A DNA stretch of 64,000 nucleotides from Amorphophallus konjac (Eukaryota > Streptophyta > Magnoliopsida > Alismatales > Araceae), in contig CM040118.1 in the NCBI GenBank assembly GCA_022559845.1, forward strand, positions 156,694,331-156,758,330, in the 5' to 3' direction. The position numbers were made by a program, and so were the translations under genes. The notes beneath the pieces were generated by a model. It did no database searches. It saw only the letters and a list, made by a program, of their open reading frames with translations, and was not told the origin of the DNA. This document shows positions 50,367 to 60,215 of the stretch, in pieces; within the stretch, counting starts at the first letter, position 1; each line of letters opens with the position of its first letter.

Positions 50367-51350
50367 GCAATCCCTTGATCGAGCTTAATCCAGGGTGGGG
50401 TTCAACACGCCTGTTTAAGGGCCTCCATGCGTGCCGAATTAGAGCCGTGCAGGGCGCGCTGGGAAGAGGCTATCCAAAAGGAACAAGGGGCACGCCGGAT
50501 TAAGAAGAGCGCGCCAGATTCAGCGGGGCGCGCCGGATTCAAGCCACTTTGTCATGTTAACTTGATACGGGTCCGACAGCGGGTCCCGAACTGACCCCGA
50601 GGGTCGCTGTGATTCTTTACCTTTCCGTGGTCTTGCCAAAACATAGGGGGAGATATCGACGAAGCTTCCGGGCCCCTAAACTGCTGCTTTTGGAACTCGT
50701 GCACCTTCAACTCGGACATGCAGGTTTTCCGTTGACACGGCTCTCGGCACAATGGTTTGTGCTACTGGCTCGACTCGCCTTGCATTGGTAGCTTCCACGG
50801 GGAGTGGTATGCTGCCCGGGGTGTTTTCGCCTCGACTGGGCGATCATCTGGCCACTGATGAGCCCAAAATGCTGAGAAGTCGTACCCGTGCCGAGTAATC
50901 GGGGTCTTCCACTGACAGAGCCTTCGGTTCCTTGCTCTGAAGGGCCAAGGGCATTCCCTCACTTGGGGAGGATCTTTAATTCACGCGGCATGCCACCAAG
51001 TATACCTACGTCCTTGGTCGGACAACGGATACACGCTCATCCTTGGTCGGACGACAGATATGCTCTCACCCTTGGTCGGACGATGAGGGCGTGCTCGTCC
51101 TTGATCGGACGACGGGTACATCCTTGTCCTTGATCGGACGATGGATATGGTCTCATCCTTGGTCAGACGACGAGGGCATGCTCATCCTTGATCAGACGAT
51201 GGATAATGCCCGCTTATGGTGTATTCTTCTCGATCCTCGTCAGGTGAAGTCCCCGGCACTCATAATGGGTGACCTGAGGCTCTGGCAGCTTGAGAAGGCT
51301 TCAATGCATTGGTCTCCTTCGACTTCTCTGCTTTGGTAGACCGCATCATT
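50367..51350 (-). other. U3-like region of T with a 28-32-bp tandem array
   Basis: From 51011 to 51205 a unit CCTTGGTCGGACGACGG plus a short spacer recurs about seven times. The 81- and 98-codon ORFs here are its translation. The region ends where the SIRE-like LTR at 51351 begins. Confidence 0.5.
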
Positions 51351-52493
51351 TGTCTTTGAGGCTTGATCACCATTGAGTATATTTTGAGTGCTAACAACAC
51401 ACCTGACAGAAACTTTGTGGGGACCACTTGATCCAGTTAGCTGATATAAAAAGTGAGCTCTCGTCTGAAGTAATATGACAAAAAACTAAAAAGAGATAAA
51501 GAAGCTCCAGAGAAGAGAGTTCCTTAGTAGAGAGAGTTCTAAGAGGAGTATTGAGAGAGAAGAGCTCGTTGTAGAAGAGAGAAGAAAAAGAAAGAAAAAC
51601 AGAGTATCGGATGTTAATAAAAAGATTGAGAGAAAAGAAAGAGAGAGTTCTGAGAAGAAGATCGTTAGAAAGAAGAAAGAGTGTTCAAAAAAATAGAGTA
51701 TCGAAGCTCTTGGAGTGAAGGTGTAGATCTATTGAAGATCTATCTATGTTTTGACTTGTGGATCAAATCTAGAGTCTGTCTGCTCAATTGAGCTACATTT
51801 TCATTGTGTTTTTACGTTTGTTTTCTTCCTTGTGACAGTAAGTTGTGTTACTCAGCGGCAAGGTGTGAACCTCGGACAGCAAGCTCTGTTGCTCAGCAGC
51901 AAGGATTGATTCCTTGGATAAGCAAGCTGTGAGGCTCAGCGGCGAGGAGTGTTCCTCGGACAGCAAGTTGTGAGGCTCAGCAGAGCAAGCTGTGAAGCTT
52001 AACTGTTTGGGATTAGTTCTCTGAAGCTGTGGATCAGTGGTTGTACGGATCCGTCCCCGAAGCTGTGGATCAGCTGTTCAAGCTGTTTGTCAGCGGTAAG
52101 CCTCACTCGGGTTTGAGTGGGAGATGGACGTAGGTCTATGGTAGTAGATCGAACCATCTAAAATCTCTGTGCACTGTGGTTTGTGTGAGTGTCAAGTTCC
52201 ATATCTTCTATCCCCCATTCATAGGCTGTTTGATTATTTACTAGTTAAATCTCCTCTGTATATTGTCTATTCGTATTAAACACAGCTATGAAGTGTCATC
52301 TGTGTGTTTAGTTAAGTCCCAGGCTACTTGTGCTTTATTAGTGTTCGAGTGTGAGCCTCAATAGAACATCTGTTTAGATCGAGCCATCTAGTTTTATTTC
52401 TACATGATTTTATAGAGAGGGTTTTAATTGAAGTAATTTTTGAAGGAGATCTATTCACCCCCCCCCCTCTAGATCCTATATTACACCCTAACA
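51351..52493 (+). repeat. Solo SIRE-like LTR, about 1143 bp
   Basis: It starts tgtctttgagg and ends ccctaaca, with TATA box GATATAAAAAG (about 51442-51452), purine-rich early transcript (51475-51720), the conserved block (GTGGATCAAATC ... GAGCTACATTTT, about 51758-51801), a hairpin chain (51838-52125), the ACCATCTAAAA box and a C-run box. It has neither primer-binding site nor polypurine tract. catt flanks it on both sides (51347-51350, 52494-52497), but this is shorter than the usual 5-bp TSD, so the left boundary is tentative. U3 is very short and lacks the AAGTCTRTACA array. Confidence 0.65.
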
Positions 52494-53451
52494 CATTTGG
52501 TTTCTTTCATTTTGTTTTGTGTTTTTATTTTAAAAACTCCATATTTGTTTTTCAGTGTGATGTGCTGTATTGACAATAGTGTATGTCCGGTGCTCTATTT
52601 TAGAGACCAGAGTGGTTTTGGCTGTAGTACAGCCGTGTGTGTTTGTTGGGGTTTGTCCCCATGTTTTGCTGCATCCTTGCAACGTCTGTTGTTTCTTATT
52701 TTTATTTTTGTTTTGGGGCTTGTCCTCGTATGGTGCTGTAGCTCTACAGCGTGTGGGGTTCATCCCCGTTAAGCTGTGTATCAGCGTGTTTGGGGCTTTC
52801 CCCCATGTGTTGCTACGTGTAGCAGCTTGAGGACTATGCCCTCATGAGGACTATGTTCGCATGAGGGCTACGTCCTCGTGTGTGTGGAGTTCATCCCTAT
52901 TAAGCTATAAATCAGCGGTGAGGACTATGTCCTTGTGTCGAAGTTGTGAATCAGCGGTCAAGCTGTGTATCAGTGGTTGTAGGGGACTTGTCCCCGTTGC
53001 TACTTTTTCAGCGTGGTGAAGTCTCACCGGGTTTGGTGAGGGGTGGACGTAGGTCTGCTGATTTGCAGACTGAACCACCTTAAAAATCATTTGTGCAGTG
53101 ATTTGTTATTGTGTGATTGATCCTTCTCTTATGTCCCCATTCACAGGGACTTGCGTGCTTCATATTTGCACACATTCTGATATGTTCTTACACTGCACAT
53201 GCACACTTTGAGTTGATCACACACACCCACTAAGTGTTCGATCTGGGCTCGGTGTGAGCTAGTTTTCTAATGAGCGCTGATCACATTCCTTGTGAGTAAT
53301 ATCTCAGTCCGGTTTGACATATCTCGTTGGGCAACATCAGTGTTCCTTTGTTCTGCATTTCATTAAGTGATCGGATCAAGTTTTAAATTGGCCATTGTTT
53401 CTAAAAGGTTCTATTCAGCCCCCTCTAGATCCTATTGACGTACCCAACAGG
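52494..53451 (+). repeat. Partial second SIRE-like LTR (R-U5 only)
   Basis: It starts at catttggtttctttc, exactly where the conserved ACATTTG block ends in other LTRs, and runs through its own hairpin chain (about 52621-53065: GCTGTA/TACAGC, GGGG/CCCC, GCTGTAG/CTACAGC, GCTAC/GTAGC, CTCACC/GGTGAG, GTCTGC/GCAGAC), an ACCACCTTAAAAA box and a C-run box to the end acgtacccaaca. Promoter and U3 are missing. It is directly fused to the LTR at 51351-52493. Confidence 0.65.
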
Positions 53452-53736
53452 AGGGACGTCGGCGAGGCCCCGGGGAGTGTGTGCGTGCGTGTGAAAGGAG
53501 AGAGGATTGGTGGAGGAAGGAAAGAATTGCAATCCACTACTAATCCACCTCAAATCATTTGCTAATTTTTGATTTCCCACGAATAAATTGAACATATGCG
53601 ATGGATTTTATCCGTTCCAAATTCGTCACCGATATTTTATAAAATTTTAATAAAACAAATTGAGAATTAATATAATAATCACTAAATTAGAATATAAATT
53701 TATTATAAAAATAATTATTTAATGTGTATTGTAAAT
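53452..53736. other. No gene seen; start of an AT-rich region
   Basis: GC-rich for the first 70 bases, then AT-rich. No ORF or repeat is recognisable. Confidence 0.5.
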
Positions 53737-54082
53737 ATGGCTGTCAATAGGTCGGCCCAGCCGGGCTAGGCTGGGCCCCATTTTGAATTGGGCCGTGGGT
53801 GATTTTCAATTTGACTCGCGGACTTTAATTAATTTTAGTCTCGCTTAAAAGCCCAACCGAACTAGTCCTGCGGGCCGACTCGTCCTGATCTTATTATTTT
53901 AAATAATCTAAAAAAAATTAAAAACTCTCCTTTCAAATTATTAAATTAACATCAAAAACTCCTATTAAAATCCGTCGACATATATAGCCCAACCCGACCA
54001 GATTTCATATATGTCTTAACGTCAAGCGCGAGCCGGGCCGATCTAAGCCTGACCCGAGCCCAGCCCATTAATTGACAGTCAT
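53737..54082. mobile_element. MITE-like element with GC-rich ends, 346 bp
   Basis: ATGGCTGTCAAT (53737-53748) and ATTGACAGTCAT (54071-54082) form 12-bp terminal inverted repeats with one mismatch. Each is followed inward by GGCCCAGCC/GGGCTGGG-type sequence, and the centre is AT-rich. No clear target-site duplication is visible. A non-autonomous DNA transposon is the best guess; the superfamily cannot be fixed. Confidence 0.45.
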
Positions 54083-55384
54083 AATTGAAAAATAAAAAAA
54101 ATAATTAAAACATGATTTTTTTCTAAAATTTACACATATATTATTACAAAAATATATACAATTCAAATAAAAAATATTAAATAAATAAAACCAATAAAAA
54201 TACAAAATAGTCTGCAATTAGTTAATTACTACCATTTAAAAACTATTTTACTAATGAAATATTATTTTAATAAGTATTTTAATAATTAATAAATATTATA
54301 GAAATAATTATATATTAAAAAATAATAATGTAAACAAAAATGGTGAACTTTGCATTAATAAATTATCATAATAAAAATTATTATTGTGTTAAAAAATAAA
54401 TATTAATTAATGATTAATAAAAGAAATAAAAATGACAAGATCATTTTATTTGGACATGTATATCTTTTATTTGATTTTTAAGGAAGTATTTTTTTGGTTG
54501 ACATTTTATACCTCATTACATGTCTTGGTTGACGACATTGTGAAACGATACCAAACCTATCAACCCTACATAGATGACCCACTATTATTATGTAATGTAG
54601 ATCTGTTATTCTAGAGTCAAAAAATAAATATTAATTATAAATTAATGAAATAGATAAAATGATAATATTGAATTATTTGGACTCGCAACCTGACATGGGA
54701 TACACGCCACTGCATGCACCCAACAGCAACACACACTTGCCCTAACCCAGGCCTCTTGCGCTCTAGGCTATCCTCGCCTTTGTTCTGCGAGTGCTGCACA
54801 CACTCAGCTATTCTTGCCTGGTCCATCATGATATGCCCTCAAGGCAGTGCTACGGTAAAACACTAAACACACACTCACATGGAAACCATATCGGAGTGCC
54901 CAAAGCACACATTGGAAACCCAATAGAATATGGCCTCATGTCGTGACACAAAGTCCAACAGAAACCAACTAATATCGGCCAGAACAACTCACACAAACAT
55001 GACCCTCAAGTCGACATGCAAGGTCGGCTAAGAACCGAAGAGTACTGACCCCAAGAGACTCACCTAGATACACAAAATCCTTACATGAACACCCATCTAT
55101 GCATGCAAATCCTCCGTGAAATATTATATAAAAGTCTACACATGGAGAACCAAATCTTGGGGTGGCCGCCACACACAGGAGGCCGGGATGACACAATTCT
55201 TATGGGTTTTCTTGATTATTATATTAATTTAGGTGTTCTGGTGCGAAAATCGAGTTGCGGGGTTCAAACGGGCTAACTGACCCTTGGATTTGTAGACTGG
55301 CCACCCTAGGCGATCGACCGACTGGGAGGGTCGGTCAACCGGCGAGCCTGGGTCGGTCGATAGATACTTTCAGAACCGGTCTGA
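54083..55384. other. AT-rich then mixed DNA without a recognisable gene
   Basis: 54083-54650 is very AT-rich. The 60-codon ORF at 54432 is not recognised. 54650-55384 is of mixed composition; 55300-55375 has short repeats of GGTCGGTC. Confidence 0.45.
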
Positions 55385-55814
55385 CCGAGATTGCGACAGA
55401 ATAGCGACGGAATTTCTGTCGCAAATCCGTCTCCAAATTTAGCGACTATCTAAATTTTTCGCTAATCTGTCGCAAAGTAACGACGGATAACCAACCAAAA
55501 AAATTTGCTTGCAATTATTCAGCTCATAATCTGTGACCATAATTTCCAATGTAAATCTATCTCTCTTTGCGACAGAATACTTTTCATCACTATTCGACCA
55601 CTAATTTGTGATGAATTAGAGGAGGGAATAGTTTCTGTCACAAACATTTTTGAGACAGAACTTTCTGTCATGAAATTGCCACTATTTAATCGTAAAATTT
55701 CAACATTCTACATATTAGCGACGGATAATTTGTTGGTCGCTAATCTATCCCTATTTAGTGACAGAACTTGTCATCGTTAAATTTCTGTCGTTGATAGTGC
55801 ATTTTCTTGTAGTG
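55385..55814 (-). mobile_element. CACTA (En/Spm) transposon terminus
   Basis: The stretch ends GCATTTTCTTGTAGTG at 55799-55814, the reverse complement of the CACTACAAGAAAATGC terminus of plant CACTA elements. Inside it lie subterminal repeats in both orientations (GCGACGGAATTTCTGTCGC at 55400-55420, then gacagaa, ctgtcgc, gcgacgga copies), the usual transposase-binding region. I find no matching CACTACAAG end to the left in the window, so the element is truncated. Confidence 0.7.
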
Positions 55815-56590
55815 ACTTGGTCACCCTTGGGGGGTGGTTTAGGCGGGCTAGCCACCTAGCCCGCCTAAACCAGGGCCTCACTCCCTTCTTTCCATAAAAT
55901 ATAAAAACAAAAAAACAAAAAGAAGGAGGAAGAGAGAGAGAGGGTGAACCTAACCCGCTTAAACCCCCTTGAGGGGCCCACACTAACCCAACCCACCAAA
56001 ACCCCATGCACCATTTTCCCTCTCTTCAACCCAACCCGCCTAAACCCCTTGTGGGCACATCAACCCAACCCACCTAAACCATGCGCCGCTCTCTCTTCAA
56101 CCCAACCAACCTAAACCCCATGGGCACACATCAAACCAACATGCCTAAACCCCCCCTTTACGTGGGGTGAAACCAACCCACCTAAACCTTGCCCCCTCTC
56201 TCTCTCTCTCCTCAAACCAACCTGCCTAAAACCCCATTTATGCGGGTGAAACCAGCCCACCGAAAGCCCTTGCTCCCTCTCTCTCCTCACCCAGCCCACC
56301 TAAACCCAGCCTCTAGCGCATAACTCTCTCTCTCCTCACCCAGCTTGCCTAAACCCAGCCAGCCTGCCTGAACCTAGCCCCCTGTAAACCCCTTTTCATG
56401 GGGTGATGCCTCAACCCTCCTAAAATCCCTACAGGTGAAGCACTATACACCCAAGCAATCCCTTTGCCAATAAAATCCCTTGGAAAACCAAGGGTCATTG
56501 ATCGAGCATCAAAGAAATCCATCACCAGTTCCTGCAGGTGAAGCACTTGGATCATCAAGGAGCGTAACCTGGCATGTTTGTTCGTGTTCA
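55815..56590. repeat. Degenerate repeats of CCCGCCTAAACC with a 16-bp perfect hairpin
   Basis: GGTTTAGGCGGGCTAG (55836-55851) pairs perfectly with 55856-55871 across a 4-nt loop. Down to 56420 the motif AACCYRCCTAAACCCC recurs about every 35-60 bases with CT-rich spacers. No gene. Confidence 0.6.
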
Positions 56591-58170
56591 GCTATATACA
56601 CGCCGAGGGTATGTCACATCAACACCCCTCATATGGCATCTAGACAATACCCACGAACCTTCCCCTCTATGGACGCCATGGTAATGGCGAGAACATCCGT
56701 ACACCAGGTTCGCCTACGTATGGCATGTCATGGTAACTGCATCGAAGCCTTCATGCTGGGACCTCTGGCACTATGGGGCCGGTCCCCAACTGCTCTCTCC
56801 TAGCCGGTGACTAACTATCCCGCCCGCTGACCCAAGTTAGTTCGGCCATAGCCAGGAAGTATCATTTCCAAGGCTTGGTCCTAACTCCAAGACATACTGA
56901 CGCCCAACCCATACGCTCTACAGTCAGTGCCATTGTCCCAGTATCTAGTCCGGCCATGACCACTGTGTAGCAGATGTAGTCCCTCAAGGGACAGTCGGTA
57001 AATTAGCGAAAAACCCACTCTATTGTGCAATGACTTGGGAACCGATCTTCGAGATAGAATTGTCACGGGGCTTGCCCCAGTGTACTAAGGCCTTTTAGTG
57101 CCTGTTGGCACCGGCTTATTTTCTCGAATTAATCAAAGATTAAGCATAGGGAAATACTCCCTAAATGGAGCAAAACGGCACATTGCCAAAGTTGCTCCAC
57201 TAGTCGAGTTGTGTTCAGAAATCGAGACACTTCACCGGGTCAAGCGGCGCAACATAACAATCGGGGATCGGCCCCGAGCAAACGGCACTATGCCATCAAG
57301 TTTCCAAACAACCGGGTCAGTTTCGGGATTTGGGACAACCTGCCGTACCTTACGGCACTCTGAAAAGATTCGGGGATCACCCTCGGACACTCTGCATACG
57401 GTGTCACACCACCGGCGCCTCAACAACCGGATTAACTCAGGACTCAGAACAGCTTGCCGCATCATACGGTCCTTCGCCAAAGAGGGAGGGTCACCCCGAC
57501 CACCAAACAAATGACATCATCATGTCGACGTCCCAGTCAGCGGGCCCAACCAAGGGTCCTAACCAGCTAGCCGTGCCCCGTGGCAATATCAACGATCGAT
57601 CGGGTCCACCCCTGATCACTCAGTCTGCGGGTTTGCCCGCGTTCAACATAGCTACCCGAGCCGACTCGGGGGCACCCTGACTACAAGCCAGGCCACGTGG
57701 CGCCCAGCAATGAGGCCGGGGTCTACCCTCGAGTCGCCTCCCTCCAGCCCTCTGAAGTCAAAGGAAGACCCGTCAAGGCCAACCGCAAGCTTCAGGAGCT
57801 CACAGCACCCGTATACGGTGAGCACGCGCGTGCCGGGAACTTCCCCGAGCACCTGGTGGGTGCGAATGCTCCAGGCACTCTACAGCAAGTCCGATCCCAA
57901 CTTGGGACTCCCAGCAACCCATCGCGTCATGCACCTCCCTTGTGTGCCCTCACACGCGGATCGACCTGTGCGGTCAGGTCGCGGGGTTCGACCTGCGGGG
58001 TCAGGTTGCGGGGGTCAATGGGGCAGCGCCCCTTGCGGGGGTTTCCAGGGGCGGAACCCCCGGAAGAAAATTCTTTTTATAACAGGGGCATTGGTGTCTT
58101 TCGATACTCTGACCCAGTCGAACCCGGTCAAACCCAGTCAAACCCTGGTCAAACCCAGTCAAACCCGCGT
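56590..58170 (+). other. LTR-like GC-rich region, first block
   Basis: 56590-57110 shares diverged sequence with 58945-59290 and about 60340-60400: tatacacgccgagggtatgtc, a gcactatgg stretch, gaattgtc(a/t)cg(g/t)ggcttgc. 57700-58170 is GC-rich with open frames in two registers and short tandem repeats (GTCAAACCCAGTCAAACCC, about 58120-58165). I recognise no protein. Probably LTR or untranslated DNA of a Tat-like element. Confidence 0.35.
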
Positions 58171-58690
58171 AAACCCCTCCGGGGAGGGGTTTAGGCGGAC
58201 CAGACCCAGCCTTGGGTCTGGTCGGGCTAAACCCCCTTGGGGGAAGGGGTTTAGGCGGACCAGCCTCACCCCCGAGGTTGGTCCGCCTAAACCCCCATTA
58301 AACTAAAAAAAAAATTTTTAATTAAAAAAGGCTCCCAGCCAGTCCGCCTAAACCCCCCCTAGGGGAGGGTTTAGGCGGACCAGCCTAGACCCCCCCTAGG
58401 GGAGGGTTTAGGCGGACCAGCCTGGACCCCCAGGCTGGTCCGTCTAAACCCCCTGGGGGAGGGGGTTTAGGTGGACCAGCCTGCCCCCTTAGGCTGGTCC
58501 GCCTAAACCCCATCCAAAACTAAAAAAAAAAGATTTTTTAAACAAAAAAAACCCCACCATGAGTGGTTTAGGGGGACCAGAGCAGCCCCTTGGGCTGGTC
58601 CGCCTAAACCCCACTTGGGGGAGGGATTTAGATGGACCAGACCAGCCCCTTGGGCTGGTCCGCCTAAACCCTCCCTCCCCCACTCCGTAA
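58170..58690. repeat. Array of inverted repeats, GTTTAGGCGGACCAGCC / GGCTGGTCCGCCTAAAC
   Basis: At least six alternating forward and reverse copies, separated by CCCC-N-GGGG hairpins or A/T runs. Perfect stems include AAACCCCTCC/GGAGGGGTTT, GACCAGACCCA/TGGGTCTGGTC and GGCGGACCAGCCTC/GAGGTTGGTCCGCC (one G-U). It is the same motif family as 55836-55871. Confidence 0.7.
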
Positions 58691-58778
58691 CAAAAAAAAT
58701 ATGTTTTTAGGGTTTACCCGGACTAAACCCAGCCCTCAACTTGGTCCGGGTAAACCCCTTCCACCCCTTCACCTTCCA

Positions 58779-58787
58779 CTATAAAAG
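58779..58787 (+). promoter_or_regulatory. Putative TATA box
   Basis: CTATAAAAG just downstream of the hairpin array and upstream of a second LTR-like block. A second candidate, CATATAAAT, lies at about 60415-60423. Either could be the promoter of the LTR that may end at 63300. Confidence 0.35.
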
Positions 58788-58789
58788 CT

Positions 58790-59590
58790 CCCCCTAGGGA
58801 GCTCAATGGAACAATGGAATGCAACATGGAATGGAAGGATGCAATGCAACACCCTCCGACCTAACTGTCGCGCCCTCGGACTCCCGAGGCCTTCGACAAG
58901 GGTTGGGGACGCGAGGAACTAGGTACGCGCGTGGTTGGCTTGTCGATTGGCTTATACACGCCGAGGGTATGTCATACGTGCTTCTCTCACGTGGCGTCTA
59001 GCCATCTCACACAAGTCCATGCCCATCACACGAAAGGCACTATGGCGATGGCGAAGACACCCGCATCCCGGGTCCGCCCGCATGTAACAACCCACGATGG
59101 CTATACACACGCCCTGATGGAGCACCTACTTCTGACATGGAACTACGTGCCCACCGCCCGCTCTAAGCTAGCCGCCGGCCGCTCAGACTGATGACTCGAG
59201 TTATCCAGACCCTTGCCCGGGAATAATATTCCTGGGGTCGGTCTCGACTCCCCAGCATGACGACATTTACCTTCCGGTGCCCGGACCCGATCGCTCACCT
59301 TGAGCCGTGTCCAACCTCCATCAGGCGCCAGCCCACGACCGCCCCTGCTACCTAGACAGTCGGGCGTGTCTCGATCTTTTCATGGAGAGCCTCTGTAAAT
59401 CACGCGGATATCCGCCATATCCCGCATTAACCCGGGGACCGATCCACCCGTCGAAATTGTCCCGTGGCCTGCGCCCATTGTACTTCGGCCTCCTCGACCC
59501 ATTTTTAAAGCCCACGTGGCTCTCATATAGCATGAAACCAGTTGAACACACGTACCTATACTCGCGCCTCAGCCTCTTCATGGCGCCCGC
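58790..59590 (+). other. LTR-like region, second block
   Basis: 58945-59290 matches 56590-56830 in a diverged way. No gene is recognisable. Small ORFs on both strands look accidental. Confidence 0.35.
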
Positions 59591-60215
59591 CTCCTTTAGT
59601 CACAACGGTGCCGCCGGCACCCGACTACCTAGCTACTTCAATCATAATGGTGCCCCCGGCACCCAACTGCCAACAACTCCAGTCACAACGGTGCCCCCGG
59701 CACCCGACTGCCAGCTACTCCAGTCACATCGGGACCCGCGGCACCCGACCACTTAATAACTCTAGTCACAACGGTGCCCCCGACACCCGACTGCCAGCTA
59801 CTCCAGTCACATCGGGACCCGCGACACCCGACCACTCAGCCACTCAATCACAATGGTGCCCCAGGCACCCGACTGCTAGCTACTCCAGTCACATCGGGGC
59901 CCGCGGCACCCGACCACTCAACAACTCCAGTCACAACGGTGTCGCCGGCACCCGATTACCCAGCTACTTCAGTCACAACGGTGCCCCCGGCACCCGACTG
60001 CCAACAACTCCAGCCACAACGGTGCCCCCGGCACCCGACTGCCAGCTACTCCAGTCACATCGGGACATGTGGCACCCGACCACTCAGCCACTCAGCCACT
60101 CAGTCACAATGGTGCCCTCTGCACCCGACTTCCAGCTACTCCAGTCACATCGGGCCCCGCGGCACCCAACCACCTAACTGCCCCAGCACAACGGTGCCTA
60201 CGGCACCCCTACTGC
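59590..60215 (+). repeat. Minisatellite, 41-42 bp, about 15 copies of two types
   Basis: Type A: AGTCACAACGGTGCCCCCGG then CACCCGACTGCC and a ctactcc end. Type B: AGTCACATCGGGACCCGCGG then CACCCGACCACT. They are mixed or alternate as A-A-A-B, A-B, A-B and so on. All three frames are largely open (HPTT, APDCQ strings), which reflects the unit and not a gene. Confidence 0.85.

Larger units (their letters stand above)
44330..51350 (-). mobile_element. T: 5' part of a Tat-type Ty3/Gypsy element
   Basis: Minus-strand gag region (44365-47640), leader and LTR-like DNA with a TATA box at 50358-50366. The pol part that should lie to the left is absent; G2 borders directly, so T was probably the target of G2 and the rest lies beyond E1 or is lost. 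The long unrecognised region ahead of gag and the Gag (ATDESYLLKTFGSSLTG, AFEWYSSLP) are typical of the Tat lineage, which includes Ogre and Retand. I could not locate its primer-binding site or exact LTR ends. Confidence 0.6.

Noticed and set aside
51351..53451. A complete element with two LTRs
   Set aside because: The two LTR-like parts are directly joined, differ in sequence, and there is no primer-binding site, coding region or polypurine tract between them.
55815..58760. Interstitial telomere repeats (CCTAAACCC, TTTAGGC)
   Set aside because: There is no run of consecutive CCCTAAA or TTTAGGC units. The motif sits in longer inverted repeats (GTTTAGGCGGACC).
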